This document shows, piece after piece, positions 23,306-37,778 of a DNA stretch of 64,000 nt. Origin of the DNA: Dipteris shenzhenensis. Lineage: Eukaryota; Polypodiophyta; Polypodiopsida; Gleicheniales. Location of the stretch: NCBI GenBank assembly GCA_047967505.1, contig CM106541.1. One strand, 5' to 3'. The notes beneath the pieces were generated by a model. The model was given only the letters and a program-made list of their open reading frames with translations, made no database searches and was not told where the DNA came from. The position numbers and the translations under genes are program-made. Each line of letters starts with the position of its first letter. Positions within the stretch are counted from its first letter, which is position 1.

Positions 23306-24060
23306 CTATGCATGTGACATATTGGGAACAGGTGACATAAGTTCAAGGAATGCCGATTGGGGCACATGAGCCAGAATGGAATGAAACTGATGTCATTTGG
23401 GTTATGTACCATAGAAAGAGATTGAAAAGCTTGATCTGGTGCATTCAGATGTATGTGTTCCCATGCCTACACGGTCATTAGGCAGGGCTAAATACTTTCT
23501 GACATTCATTGATGATGCAACTAGAAAAGTATGGGCTTATGCTATAGCTCGAAAGAGTGATGTGCTCCAGGTATTTCAAAAATGGCTAGCGTTGGTTGAA
23601 AATCTGTCAAGTAGAACATTAAATGCCTATGGACTGACAATGGTGGAGAGTATCTCTCTCATGACTTTTAACATTTTTGTGATACATGTGGGATGAAGAG
23701 GGAGCTCATGTCCCCTCATACTCCAGAGCAAATTGAGTTGTAGAACAGATGAACCGCACCATTTAGGAAAGGTTGCAATGTATGCTTTCCAATGCAAGTC
23801 TTTCTGTTGGTTTTTGGGCTGAGACAATGAAGATAGCAGTGCATGCGATCAATAGATCACCTAGTAAGAGTTTGGATGGTAGTATTCTTGAAGAGGCATG
23901 GAGTGAAAAGAAGCCCTCTTACTCTCATTTACATAGATTTGGGTGTGAGGCATATGCACATATGCCAAAAGAGTTTCGGAAGAAGCTAGATCCTAAGCCT
24001 AGAAAATGCATCTTTCTAGGTTATGGTGAAAGTGGAGAGATGGGCTATCGTCTTTGAGAT
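23306..24060 (+). pseudogene. Copia integrase relic (element 2)
   Basis: The core reads LVHSDVCVPMPTRSLG (about 23436), KYFLTFIDDATRKVWAY (about 23490), then the D-N-G-G-E-Y region at about 23635, which is only readable after a frameshift. RELMSPHTPEQ follows with a stop. The distal part (23773-24057) is open: ETMKIAVHAINRSPSKSL, then LHRFGCEAYAHMPKEFR and KCIFLGYGE. Family role: DNA strand transfer during integration. Confidence 0.8.
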
Positions 24061-24332
24061 CTAGAAGCAAAGATGATCATACGAAGCCATGATGTGGTCT
24101 TTAATGAGAAGAAGATGCATAAGACACCCATGAGGAATGTGGAAATGAGGACAATCACTTTCCAAGATGTGAATCCACCCACATATGTGAAGTTGTCCAT
24201 GCACTGAATGTGCAAGAAATGGTGCCACTAGGTACTCCCACAGGTACACAATTAAGGGCAGATGATGGATCATCTATTAGCCGAAATGATGAGCCCAATG
24301 TGAATGATATGTAGGCGGGACAGCAAGCAGAA

Positions 24333-25260
24333 ATGCCCTTTAGGAGTTTAGCTAGAGTATCTAGACCGCCTGAGAGATTTCTTCCAGGGGCAGACTATGT
24401 GATGCTTATGGATTGCGGGGAGCCTTCTTGCTATAGGGAGGCTAAGATGCGCGAGGATCAAAGCAAGTGGGAGTATGCTATGCAATCAAAGATGAATTCA
24501 CTCATGAAGAATAAGACTTGGGACTTGGTTTCTTTACCACATGGAAAGAAAGCATTGCCATGTAAATGGGTCTCCAAGATGAAGGTCACATGTGATGATG
24601 TGCTTAAGTACAAGGCCCGTTTGGTTACTAAAGGGTTCAAGCAAGAGAAGGGTGTGAACTTTGATGAGATCTTCTCTCCAATTGGGAAGATGACCACACT
24701 GTGATGCATACTTGGACTTGTGGCAGCAAAGGATATGGAGCTTATGGAGATGGATGTCAAGACAACTTTCTTGCATGGGGATCTACATGACGAAATTTAC
24801 ATGGTATAGCTGGAAGGCTTTAAAGAAAAGGGCAAAGAACATTTGGTTTAAGCAAGCACCTAGAGAATGCTATTAGAGGTTTGATGCTTTCATTCGATCC
24901 CAGGGTTTCAGAAAAAGTGAGATTGATCATTGCCTCTACACTAAAAGAGCTAAGGATAATAGCCTGATACTCTTGATACTTTATGTGGATGATATGCTAT
25001 TGGCTAGCAAGAACACTTATGAGCTGGATGCATTGAAGGCCAAGTGGCATGAGGCCTTTGACATGAAGGATTTGGGACCTGCAGGTCATATTCTTCATAT
25101 GCGCATCACGCGTGCCCGAAGTAGGAAACTCCTATGGCTTTCACAAAAGGAGTATGTCACAAAAGTATTACAACATTTCAATATGGAGGAGGGGAAGGCA
25201 ATAAGTACTCCATTGCCTCCATATGTGAAACTGAGTCAGGAAAATAGTCCCAAATGAGAT
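24333..25260 (+). pseudogene. Copia reverse transcriptase relic (element 2)
   Basis: The N-terminal RT reads KWEYAMQSKMNSLMKNKTWD, then CKWVSKMKVTCDD, KARLVTKGFKQEKGVNFDE, and stops near 24704. The AFLHG-type motif (here TTFLHGDLHD) is at about 24760-24792. The active site YVDD is at 24982-24993 within an open stretch (24973-25257) ending STPLPPYVKLSQENSPK. Stops at about 24704, 24810 and 25257 break the chain. Confidence 0.85.
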
Positions 25261-25945
25261 GAGGAGAGGACCATGATGGCCAAGGTTCCTTATGCATCAG
25301 TAGTTGGGAGTATGATGTATGTAGTGATAGCTACTAGGCTGGACATCGAATTTGTAGTGGGAGTTGTTAGCCAGTATATGGCTAATCCAAGAAAGAGGCA
25401 TTAGGGAGGCAGTTAAGTGCATCACAAGGTACATGAAGGGTATCAAGGAGATGTGCATCTACTTTGTATGAGGAGAGATGTGTGTACTTGGGTACACAGA
25501 TTCAAACTATGCAAGGCATGTGGATAGTAGGAGATCCACTTTTGGTTATGCGTTTAGCTTTGCAGGTGGTGCAATGTCGTGGATGTCTTGCACACAAAAG
25601 TGTGTTGCTTTGTCTACCACAGAGGCCGAGTATGTTGCAACCACAAAGGGTTGCAAGGAGGCTATATGGCTTGATCGGCTAGTGGGAGATTTGGGGATTC
25701 CTACAAGTGTACCGACATTGCATGTCCATGAGTGCTATTCAGCTAGCACGAAATCCGATCTTTCATGCAAAGACCAAACACATTGTGATCAGGTACCATT
25801 TCATGAGGTAGGTACTTGGCTGAGGACAAGTGCATAGAGTTTGTCAAGGTTCATATAGATGATAACCTTGTAGATATGCTGACAAAGAGTCTACCTAGTC
25901 ATCAGTTTGAGTATTGTCGTGTATTGATGGGCATTGGATAGAATG
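25261..25945 (+). pseudogene. Copia RNase H relic (element 2)
   Basis: RNase H motifs appear in order: GYTDSNYARHVDSRRSTFGY (about 25490), MSWMSCTQKCVALSTTEAEY (about 25575), EAIWLDRLVGDLGIP, then the terminal DNLVDMLTKSLPSHQFEYC and VLMGIG ending near 25939. Frame shifts occur near 25470 and 25790. Confidence 0.8.
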
Positions 25946-25982
25946 TCCATTGGTTGTTCTTCCTTAAAGCACATTAGCCTTT

Positions 25983-25993
25983 AAGTGGAAGGT
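25983..25993 (+). other. Polypurine tract of copia element 2
   Basis: AAGTGGAAGG lies just upstream of the LTR start at 25994, the standard primer site for plus-strand synthesis. Confidence 0.6.
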
Positions 25994-26165
25994 TGTGGGG
26001 GTTAAAGGCCACTATACCTTAACCCTGGTTATGTACAATACTCAAACACATATATATATATATGGATGACATAGAAGATTAGGGTGTTTTACACCCACCA
26101 AAACTTGTGTGGCTCTCTCTTTTAGCTCTCCCTCTCTCTCACCTTCTTTTATTCTGCTTCCATTG
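25994..26165 (+). repeat. 3' LTR of copia element 2
   Basis: The LTR begins TGTGGGGGTTAAAGG right after the polypurine tract. It contains a (TA)n promoter-like run at about 26049-26062 and finishes in a CTCTCT-rich pyrimidine stretch. The 3' end is placed at about 26165, where LINE-like coding resumes soon after; a few tens of bases of uncertainty remain. Confidence 0.55.
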
Positions 26166-26169
26166 TTGA

Positions 26170-27240
26170 GATCTCTTAGATGATGATGTAGCGAGGCAAC
26201 ATGTAGCTAGGTTTTTTCTGTGTAGGACTTGGAGGCCTACTCCAGGCACTCACTAAGAGAGATCCAGAGATGGAAGGGAGTCTGGATGGGATTCTTTGGC
26301 GAATGATCAAAGTAGTGGGACATTTGGGGAAGGAGTGGCACATTGATCCTCCTTGTATCCTAGAGCAAGATGCCCCTAGATGGTGCCTCTGGCTTTGGGA
26401 GGGTAGGCCCTTGAGAGAGGTCCAATGGGATCCAGGAGAGTGGTTCTGGCCCTCCATGGACGGCCTTGCCGAGTAGGTGGACGAGGTGCCCTTCTTTTCC
26501 TACATGGATTGGCAGGAAGCTTCAGATGGACTCTTCAATTTGGACCCCTTCAAGGGAGAGGCATTGGGTGGCCTAAAGAGTGCCCCAAGAGGTCTGTTCT
26601 AGGTTTTGGATGCGGTTATGGTCCAGTTTGAGGTCAAGGAATATCTCCTACTTCTTTTGGCTAGCCACCCATGGAGGCTTGCCCATCGGCCCATGGTTGG
26701 AGCACATGCGGGTGGAGGGGAAGTGTCACTATTGCTCTACTGGTTTTCTAGAGATGATCCCTCACTACCTCTGGAGCTATCATAGCACAGCTAGGATTTG
26801 GATGGGAGCCCTCAGGAGTATGATCCGTATGCAGAGCCTTCAGAGGGACTACACATGGGGGATGGTGGCGTGGCTGATTGAGGGAGGACACACATTCTAG
26901 ATTGATGAGGTCTCCCTAGCTTACCAGATACAGGGTCAGAGCATTCAAAGGATAGAGCTCCATGAGGCGGTCCCTCTTCAAAACCTTGTTCCTTATTCTC
27001 CTCTGGAGGACAGCGTATGGGAGGTAGTAGCCAGTACCATGGTGTGGAACATTTGGGTTATTCGCTGCAGTCTGGTGATGGGTGAGCATCCGGCTCCACC
27101 CTCAGCTACCTTGGTTGTCATCTAGCAGGATATCATCTACACCCTCCGCTCCACATGGGAGCCTGGAACCCTAGGCTCTAGGGCGACTGTTGCGCTCGAT
27201 TTTGCAAGGCTTGGTCTATAGGAGTTTTTTACATATTCAC
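26170..27240 (+). pseudogene. LINE ORF2 C-terminal piece (reverse-transcriptase zinc-binding region)
   Basis: Around 26640-26800 the frame reads SYFFWLATHGGLPIGPWLEH, then a C-X2-C pair (CHYC) and HYLWSYHSTARIWMG. This is the zf-RVT domain found at the end of plant LINE ORF2 proteins. Downstream at about 27000-27170 the frame reads VWEVVASTMVWNIWVIRCS. It lies on the plus strand just after the copia 3' LTR, and its base composition is like the 15.3-17.7 kb LINE. I infer that it is the separated 3' end of that LINE. Confidence 0.65.
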
Positions 27241-27715
27241 TCTGCAAGGGATTTCCGCATCCTTTTTGCATTCTCTTAAATTTTGCATCCTTCCCGAATG
27301 TGTGTCAGACAAATTGGTCATTTTGCTCAGAGTTGTCCCCCTCAGTCTCACAACAATCTAATCTTATTAAGGGCACCTTGGTTCCCCCCTGGGTTTCTAC
27401 TCCTCTTTGCTCTAAAAAATTGGATCAATAGTCTAAGCATAAAAAAGAATGGAGAAGGGTGCACCCTAAAGGGAAAGCCTCAGTCACAGTGTCTTCTTTG
27501 GTTCCTTTGTCAAATCCCTTTCAGGCTCTTTCTTTTTGTGATACTCTTATGTCAGATACTCAGTTGCAGGTGCCTAAAATGGTTCATCATGATGTTCCCT
27601 CTTCCTCTACTATTTCAACTTCTTCTACTATTGATATATCTGATCCTCAGGAACCCTCTTCAGTTCAGTTAAAGAAGATGGATTTGGAAGGGTACCACAA
27701 CTACCATTGGTAGAG
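27241..27715 (+). pseudogene. Third LINE ORF1 fragment
   Basis: A degenerate knuckle reads CVRQIGHFAQSCP at about 27301; the first cysteine is lost. It is followed after a frameshift by WRRVHPKGKASV, NPFQALSF and a serine-rich acidic tail ending at 27713. The pattern is that of a LINE ORF1 C-terminus. It reads into no ORF2 and is a short scrap. Confidence 0.5.
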
Positions 27716-28570
27716 GTGGCAATTAATACACATGCCGACACTTGCAGTTTTCTCAATTAAAAGAATCAAGGGTTATGTAGCACCAAGAGTACAGGTGACT
27801 GAGTAGGTGGTGTTGTAGGTATTTAACTTACCATGGTACCTACTACAAGGCTAGAAATGAAATGCACTTCACAACAGATGGTTGTGGAATTCAGGATGCC
27901 TAAGACCACTAGATTTTATTATATGATTTAAAATTATAGAAACGCAGTTCAACAAAGAAAATTTTATGGTTTCTAGAGCACATTATGTTTCTTACGAAAT
28001 ATGACTACATGTTGGAATCAAATTATTCACTCATTCTTTCAGCAGAAAGTGGATCTAAGTATAATTGGGCAGGGTCTCACATAAAGTTGGGAGAGGCACC
28101 ACGAGGATTCATGAGTCTTACGCCACTTGCATTGCTCTATATTGATCTCACTCGTTCTTTCTACCACAATGATCTACATGGAGGCTTTTTAGTTATATTT
28201 AGGTCCATATATATTCTCTTTCCTTCTCACAAAAGAGGTGCGTAGGATCTCTAAATGTTGATTTTGTTGAATGCTAATCCAAAAGAAATTCAGTTTAATA
28301 GCTCCTAGAGTAATATGCTTTAGGCTCCAAAAGTGAGGTCTTGTGTTGAGTGGGATATCATGGTTATTTCTATTTGCCTTACTATGATTTGGACAATAAG
28401 GTCTGAGTATTTGCATGATTCTTGCAGGTCAAATGCCTACTTTATGACCTACCACTAAAAGAGGGGCCATGATTTGGAAGATGGACTGTCGAGCCAAAAG
28501 TGGTGTGAAGGTTGGGCCACTTATTATTTAACAGCCAAGGGACTACCATGGAGATAGCCTAAGAGTATAA
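27716..28570. other. Intergenic stretch, no gene recognised
   Basis: AT-rich. An 86-codon open stretch (27985-28245, plus) has a methionine start but no family resemblance that I can name. No repeats seen. Confidence 0.4.
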
Positions 28571-28870
28571 TGGAAGTCCAAGACTGGAAGTCTTACCTCA
28601 TGCAAATCCCCATGCAAGAAAGCTGTCTTGACATCCATCTGCATAAGCTCCATATCCTCTGATGCCACTAGTCTAAGCATGCATCTAAGTGTGGTAAGAC
28701 TATGGCTTTCAACTTAGGATTGAGTTTGTTCCCCCAAACCATTTACCTGGATGGAAGTTGAGTTTGGATATAGTGATTGTGCCTAATCTCATCATTTGAT
28801 GGCATCCATGGAATGTAGCCTCGAGATCTGATGGAGCGTGATTTGGTCCAATATTTAGTATATTTTAGCC
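28570..28870 (-). mobile_element. Copia reverse-transcriptase fragment, minus strand
   Basis: Read on the minus strand, 28600-28700 gives RGYGAYADGCQDSFLAW in one frame. The equivalent reading MDVKTAFLHGDLHE matches the copia element 2 segment at about 24735-24792 over more than 100 bp. Near 28815 the minus strand gives SDLEATFHGCHQMMR, matching the integrase/RT linker of element 2. The piece is rearranged: the two matching segments are closer together than in element 2. Confidence 0.7.
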
Positions 28871-28975
28871 TAGACTTGACAATTAAGTCTTAATTGCTAA
28901 CAATTTCCTCTGATTCTACATGCCTGGATTTGACAATTGAGCCCTGACTGCTAACAATTGCCTCTGGTTCTTGTT
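28868..28975 (+). repeat. 54-bp tandem duplication
   Basis: Two adjacent units share TTGACAATT, CTGCTAACAATT (or TTGCTAACAATT) and CCTCTG(A/G)TTCT. The units begin at about 28868 and 28922. Confidence 0.7.
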
Positions 28976-31200
28976 AGGAAAACAAGTCAATTTGAGTGAC
29001 TTTTCTAGAGTAGTACTATACTACTTTATATCCTAGAGTGCCGCGTGTGAGTATGGGACTTATCCTATATACATTTGACACTTAGAGTGTGTGCCTATCC
29101 TATAAATGCATTGTACTTTCTTATGTCAAATCACTCAAGCCTCAAGCCTTTCTTGATGATGTAAGTACTTTACTTTGGTTGTACATTTCTTTCTTTCTTT
29201 CTTTTCCATTATGGTTGTATAGTCTTGCTTTCACTTTCCATCCATTCCATTCCATGTCTTGCATCTTCAATTCTAACATGTCTCCCCTAAAATCTTGGAC
29301 GTATGCATGAATCTCTTGCTCTTTGCCTACATCAAAGGACTTGTTGGAGTCATTTTCGATGTCAATGTCTACATCAATCCTTTATTCAATTGGTGCTTCA
29401 ATGCCTAAACCAATACAAGTCATTTGTATGCTAGTTGCACTTTAATAACATCTGGTGACTCCTTGAGTGGACAAGATCTCTCTCAAACTTTGAATCCTAG
29501 AACCCACTTTATTCTTTGGGCATAACACGCTTCTTTGTTTGGTACATGGTACCTACAAGCAAAAGTTAGTACACACATAAAAAAGAATATACTACAATCC
29601 TATAGGATCCTTACCATGGATCCAACTATAGGATGTTTCTAGGCTATATAAAACCCTTGAAGTGAAGCTTTACATTTGATTGAGTGAGTTGAAGTAGTGT
29701 GTTACTTCAAGACAAAGATATATTGTTCCTTTGAATAATTCATTACTAGGTAATGCTGAGCTTATCAAACCTATACAAACTATCAAATGAATGCCCTTGA
29801 AAAAACACCCAAAGCATGCTTGAGACACCTATGAGTGGCCATGATGTCTTGATGTATGTAATCTCCATAGAGTGGAAATCGACAAGGTTTTTGAGGCCCA
29901 AAAGATGATAATACCACATGATTCAATTGAGGGTCTGGAATTCATTTCCGATCTATTGGATGGAAGTTCTCATAATTTGGCTATGGGAGATTGCCATTCT
30001 ATCATATTGTTGGTGTGGCCTTTGCCTAGGTATGATCCAATCGTGATAGTTCATTTCCTTGTAAGTAGGATTGCACCAATTGGTTGTTCATGTTGAGGCC
30101 CTTGGGAGGCATTGTGGAATGACGTGCTATGTCACTCATCAAATTAGCACAAAAAAATGAGCCTTGCATTGACAAATGTGAGTCTTGCATTGAATCCCTA
30201 TGTCTTGCATATGGGCACACCACATACATGAATTCAAAAATGGAAACAAACATTTGGAGACTAAGACAAATAAAAAATATACCAACTATATACATGGTTT
30301 TGGGAAAAAGGCTTTCATTAGGAGTTATGCTCCCAAGGGCTACTCACATTGGGTCCCCATAGGGTTTAGTGTTGTTCAAGTTTGTTGTTTGGCTTAGGAA
30401 AATTTCCCCGAAGTAATTCCTTAATTGAGTTGTGTTGTTTTGATCAACATTGACATATGTAGTGGTGTTTAGCTATAAGCGTTTAAGGATGATGGGTCCT
30501 CAGTGTCTCTTGGATCCAAGTTATGATCCATAGCTGGTGGATGTAGACTAGCTAGTAGTGGATGAAGGATTTGGACTGGATGCCTAACTACAAGGTCTAG
30601 CCTTCCTATTCAAGTGGCTTGGGTAGAGGCCTCAGTTTCATAGGTTCATCCTGAAGAATCATTTATGCGACCCTCAAGAATTTGTACACGTCTTTTGGGG
30701 AGTCTACAGGATGACAACTAGGTACTGAGCTTGTGATGTGGCATCACACTATGGGTGCTACTATGGTGCTAGGTCTTTGGTATAGTTAGTATAGTCTGGT
30801 ACCTCTGTGGGGCCCTTAAAGACCAACTCTATCCTTGAAATCCTAGCCCTATGCATAAATCCTTAGCTTTGTGCTTGTGCCAAAGGCCTTGTTGGAGTCA
30901 CTCATGAGAGCTCTACATCGATCCTTCATTTTGCTAGCATTGCAATGCTTAAATCACTTCAAGGCATTTGTATGTGAGTGGCACTTTTGTGCCTACAATA
31001 CTCATCGCTAAGGAGGTTCAGCATAATGAGATAGTGCATATGAAGGATAATAACTTGCATATGAACCCCTCGTGCATTAATACAATGAGGCAAAGAAGGA
31101 TGATGTACTATCTTCAGACATTGGCTTCTCATGTCTCTTCCATGACTTTGGAAAGGCATCAAATGAGTAGATGCCTCATTGACATGTAATGTATGTGAGT
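28976..31200. other. AT-rich stretch with two distant diverged direct repeats, no gene recognised
   Basis: Segments at 29296-29450 and 30845-30990 resemble each other in the same orientation. Shared pieces include CTTGTTGGAGTCA, TCTACATCAATCCTT or its variant, and CATTTGTATG. They lie about 1.55 kb apart. No protein motif was recognised between them. They could be old LTRs, but no TG/CA ends were located. Confidence 0.4.
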
Positions 31201-32410
31201 TTATATATTCTATAAGTGTAGGAATTGGTTTTGAAATCAAACTTTAAGTTTCGGCCATTGTATTTGATCATTTGTAATTTTGTGATGTGAATAGAATCCT
31301 AATGTATTATGTATTTAAATAATGAATTGAAAAACATCGATCTGCTGTAAAATGCAAGGTGGATTTATATGGTGTGCATGGTCATGCTAGTTTCAATGAC
31401 TTCTATATTTTGTAATTCAAATTGAAACTTGAAAGACATGAAACCATCATTCTTAGAGTCTCCTTAGAGTCGGCCTATAGAAGTTAGTGAAACCCTCGTT
31501 AGCTACAAATTTCATCCCTTCCTTGACCAAAATTTTGCTAAATTGTTGCAAAAGAGTGTCTAAAAGTCAAATTTCATTTGGGAATGATTTTTTGTCTTTT
31601 GTAGAAGCCAATAAAAAGGTGAAAATTAATGAAGTGTATGGGTAGTAAGGTTATGTTGGACAATAACTTTGAATACCATGTGGTAGAAGTCGGTCAACAA
31701 ATAACACTAATCAAGTGGTTAAAATCACGGTTTTCCAATTTAAAATCGTTTGAGTGATTTGCAAACGTTTGGTTGTTTTTAAATTAAAGAATATTTTTAA
31801 AAAATACTTTTCTAAATTTTATTTATAGTCAAATTTGGCAACACTTATGGACAATGTTAGACTCGGTCCCAACACGACACAGAATAATGTACTCTAAAGC
31901 TATGTGGAATTTAGAAAAAATAGATATATTATGTCAAATTTCGTTTTGTACTTTTTAAAACTATAAAGTAGATCATGAATATCCATTGCTAAAGTGGATG
32001 CATGTGAACAAACCATAAGTCAATGGACACACATTTTGAGGAGATGACTTTTTGGAGAGGCCCACCTTAGTAGGTTCTCAAAAGTGAAGTATGCCTATCT
32101 TGGGTCAATTCAATGGGAATAAATAATGGGATGCCTTGTAATTAGGTTCTTTAAGTGAATAAATAATAGGTTGCCTTGTAATTTCGATTGTTTGAGTGTA
32201 ACATATCATTTTTTATATTAAAGTCCTACCATTGAATCATTGCGTCAAACTAAGGTTTACGTGCATGTGGCTAAGTAGTATCAAGAATCGAGGTGACATA
32301 CATGTCACAAAAGTCTTGTTGCATGGTTGAATGCACCACATTCAAGGTCATATAAAATCTTGCAGGGGAAGAGGGACACGAGCTTTGACATTCCCCTCGT
32401 GCATGGAAAA
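31201..32410. other. Intergenic stretch, no gene recognised
   Basis: Strongly AT-rich with no open frame of note and no tandem structure seen. Confidence 0.5.
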
Positions 32411-32417
32411 ACGTGAG

Positions 32418-32608
32418 GGCATGGAGGAGGAGATAAAAGAACAAATAGGAGCTCTTTCTATTTCTTATTTTTTTTCTAGTAAAAGGAGGAGGAGGAGGAG
32501 GAGATACAAGAACAAATGAGAAATCCTTCTTATTTTTTTCATAGGAAAAGGTGATAGGAGGAAGAGGAGGAGGACATACAAGAACAAAAGAGAAGTCCTT
32601 CTATTTAG
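32418..32608 (+). repeat. Three imperfect units of a roughly 65-70 bp repeat
   Basis: Each unit has a GGAGGAGGA run, then AGAACAAA, then TCCTTCT or CTCTTTCT, then a T-rich run. Units begin at about 32418, 32483 and 32555. Confidence 0.7.
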
Positions 32609-33049
32609 TAACTTCTTGTAGTAGGGGGGACAATGAGCTCATTAAGGTTGGTGAGCGAGAGTGTCCATCCATGCATGTGTGTGCATGTTCTCCTTGAAAC
32701 ATAATCACACTCACACACATTTGTTCAATGAATTTTACATTTTGATGCCATGGTCACGCACAAATACATCCCCCTAGAGAACATAAAATCAAAATTCCGA
32801 TTATTAACCCTCCCCCAAGTTCGGAACTTAGAAAATTAAGGTAAGCTAGAAGTCCCCAAATTCCCAAATCAAAAATAAATGTAAGGTTCTTCATTCCTCA
32901 CTGCCATTCAGAAATATCTTCATCGCCATGGGTGTCTCTACTAAAATATCTCCTTTCTCTTTGCTAAATTCACTTCTGGCTTCATCCGTCTCCGCCTTCA
33001 TCTACCTTGTCTCCGTCCACCTAGTCTCTCAATTCGATTTGCTTCAGAG

Positions 33050-33225
33050 GGCACGGGTTGAGCAGAGGGAGAGAGGGGGCTGAGCACAGCAAGAGGTAGG
33101 GTTGGATAGAGCGGAGGGGGGTAAGGGGAGGGAGTGAGGGAAATGAAGGGGAGGAGGGGGTATGACGAGGCTAGGGAGTGGTGACGAGGCAAGGTGGAGG
33201 GGAGGAGCAGGGTAGGGAGACAGAC
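33050..33225 (+). repeat. G/A-rich low-complexity tract
   Basis: Purine-rich sequence built from GGGAGGG, GAGGGAG and GGAGGGG words. The minus strand opens a Pro/Ser/Leu-rich frame (32998-33231) that is not called as a gene. Confidence 0.6.
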
Positions 33226-33239
33226 TAACATAGATTAAT

Positions 33240-35215
33240 TTAGTTTACTAAGTTAATTTAGTTCAAGACCTTAGTTTGATTATGTGTAGTAAGATCATTA
33301 CTTGCTAATTAGTTAAGAATTTAAAAGTGGACCCATTATGTACTATTTATGTACTTTTGAGTTTGATAAGTGCCTCGGTTGCTTTGGAAGGTGACCTTGA
33401 AAGTGCTCAAAAGAGGCAAGAGGTGAATCACACACCCTTCAAAATTAGATACAATTTGTGGCAAAGCATATTGAGCAGTGGTGGTTACTCTAAACCTATA
33501 GCAACAGGAATGTAATGCATCAAGAGACACCCATGCTTTCTAATGTAGTTAATGGTCTACATGATGCCTTAGTGAAAAAACATGCTTCTCCAAGAAGCAT
33601 GAGTTGATAATAAGTGGAGCGACACAACCACGCATGATTACTTGAAATACCAACTAGATCTTAGCACCTAACCAAAGTTTAGAGCTAGGATAAGGAGCTT
33701 GTCCATGCATGCGCTTTGATATATATTGTCATGTTCATGTGATGGGAGAAGTAATGTAGAAAGGTTCTCACCCATAAACTCGGGGTGATTATCTTGCCCT
33801 TGCTCCCTCCATCTTGAATGACATGATGAGCTTGCAATTGAATGGCACTCCTAAGTCAAATTCATGACGTTATAGGCACCCTAAAAGTTGTAATAAAAAG
33901 ATTGCATTAACTAAGAGGGGTAACCTTGGGAGATTTCAATTGAGAGGACCCAAAAGTGTGATTGTTGAAAAGCCTAGGTTGCTTTAGTCCTTTCAAAAAG
34001 CAGCTTAAAAATACATTTTGTAATTCTTCCACAATCATAACCCTATTGAAGACCACGAGACACCAGGGGCAATCGCAAGCTCTCGCTATACCTGCTATGG
34101 AAGCCTTGCGGTCCATAATGGTGGGGAGGGTAAACTGCCTTGTGTTCTCAAGAGACGTATGCTTGTGGCCATCCTTTAGGCTACACATGGGCTTTGATTT
34201 AAGGATGTACTATGAGCACAATTGGATTTGCAACTGGATTGACTAAGTAGGGAGGGGTAAGGATTTGGATGCACCTTATAAATGGGAGGTGCCATTTTGA
34301 GCACCTAAGGGTGTAGAAGTGCACCCTCTTCAATCTGTGCGTGGCCCAAATCGCAATGCTTCCAGCTGAAGATTATGTGGAGTGTGTGCATAAACCCTTT
34401 GTATTAGGTTTCCAACAAGTAGAGCAAACCTAACTCTAAGTATGGCGTCCCATTATTTTGTTTAAAAATTCTTTTTTCCACAACTCACCCACACAACTTG
34501 CTCTATGATTGTAGGCTCCTTAAGGTTATACACTACTCCATTTTGATTGGCTGTTGCCTGTTGTCCTTTACCTTTTACATGTGTAGAGGGGGCAAAGAGG
34601 GGGGCAGAACTTTACAGTAACTCAAAATTTGATGATAATTTTGTTGTAGAGAGAGCACCTTGTAAAAAATCGCACGTTTTTTTTTTTTGAGGGCCTTGAG
34701 CCTGGTGTTTTAGGGCTCATGGAGAATGGGTAATGCATGTTTGAATGGGGGGACGTATGTAGTAAGAGAATGCTAAGGGTGTTCCCTAGATAGGCTACCT
34801 CGGTGTGGATCATGCCGAGGACGAGCAAGATTGCATGCTTATGTCGAGCCCAAGGCGGCTACCCGATGTGGAAGATGCCGAGGGCGGGCAAGATTGCTGG
34901 ACGATGTGGTGGAGCCCATGGCCAAGGTGCATGGAATGCACAAATTCCTATTACTTTAGTTAAGAAGTGAAAGTTTTATATTGGTATCAAAAGTTTGTAT
35001 GCCCTAATAAAAATAAAGGGAGGGCTGTGAGGGGTGGAAAAGTAGTCAAGAGGTTGAATTTTCTTTAAATGTGTTGTGAAAAGAAGTGTGTAACAAATAA
35101 CGAAGTTCCTCAGATTTATGTTATAAGATAGGGATAGGGAAGGCTAAACTATGTAGTAGAATGAAGGTGCTAATATAACAATGGTGTAGCTCCAGCCTCA
35201 CATTGAGGCTGTGCA
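33240..35215. other. Intergenic stretch upstream of the ROP gene
   Basis: No recognisable gene. A 62-bp tandem pair lies at about 34803-34905 (both with TGCCGAGG(A/G)CG(A/G)GCAAGATTGC). A T-run lies at 34678-34689. Several short open frames show no family pattern. Confidence 0.5.

Positions 35216-37778
<2,563 letters not shown>

Larger units (their letters stand above)
21741..26165 (+). mobile_element. Second Ty1/copia element, 5' truncated, with 3' LTR
   Basis: The order is leader (about 21741-22090), gag, protease (duplicated), integrase, RT, RNase H, polypurine tract and 3' LTR. No 5' LTR or primer-binding site is visible before the leader, which abuts gypsy RNase H sequence. Stops and frameshifts interrupt every domain. 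Motif wording is close to the first copia element (DWILDSGASFHVTPH, STPLPPY, HQFEYCRVLMGIG), so the two belong to the same or sister families of Tnt1-like copia. Confidence 0.85.

Noticed and set aside
34979-34993. TTGGTATCAAAAG box resembling a tRNA primer site
   Set aside because: No LTR end precedes it and no retroelement coding follows; the match is partial.
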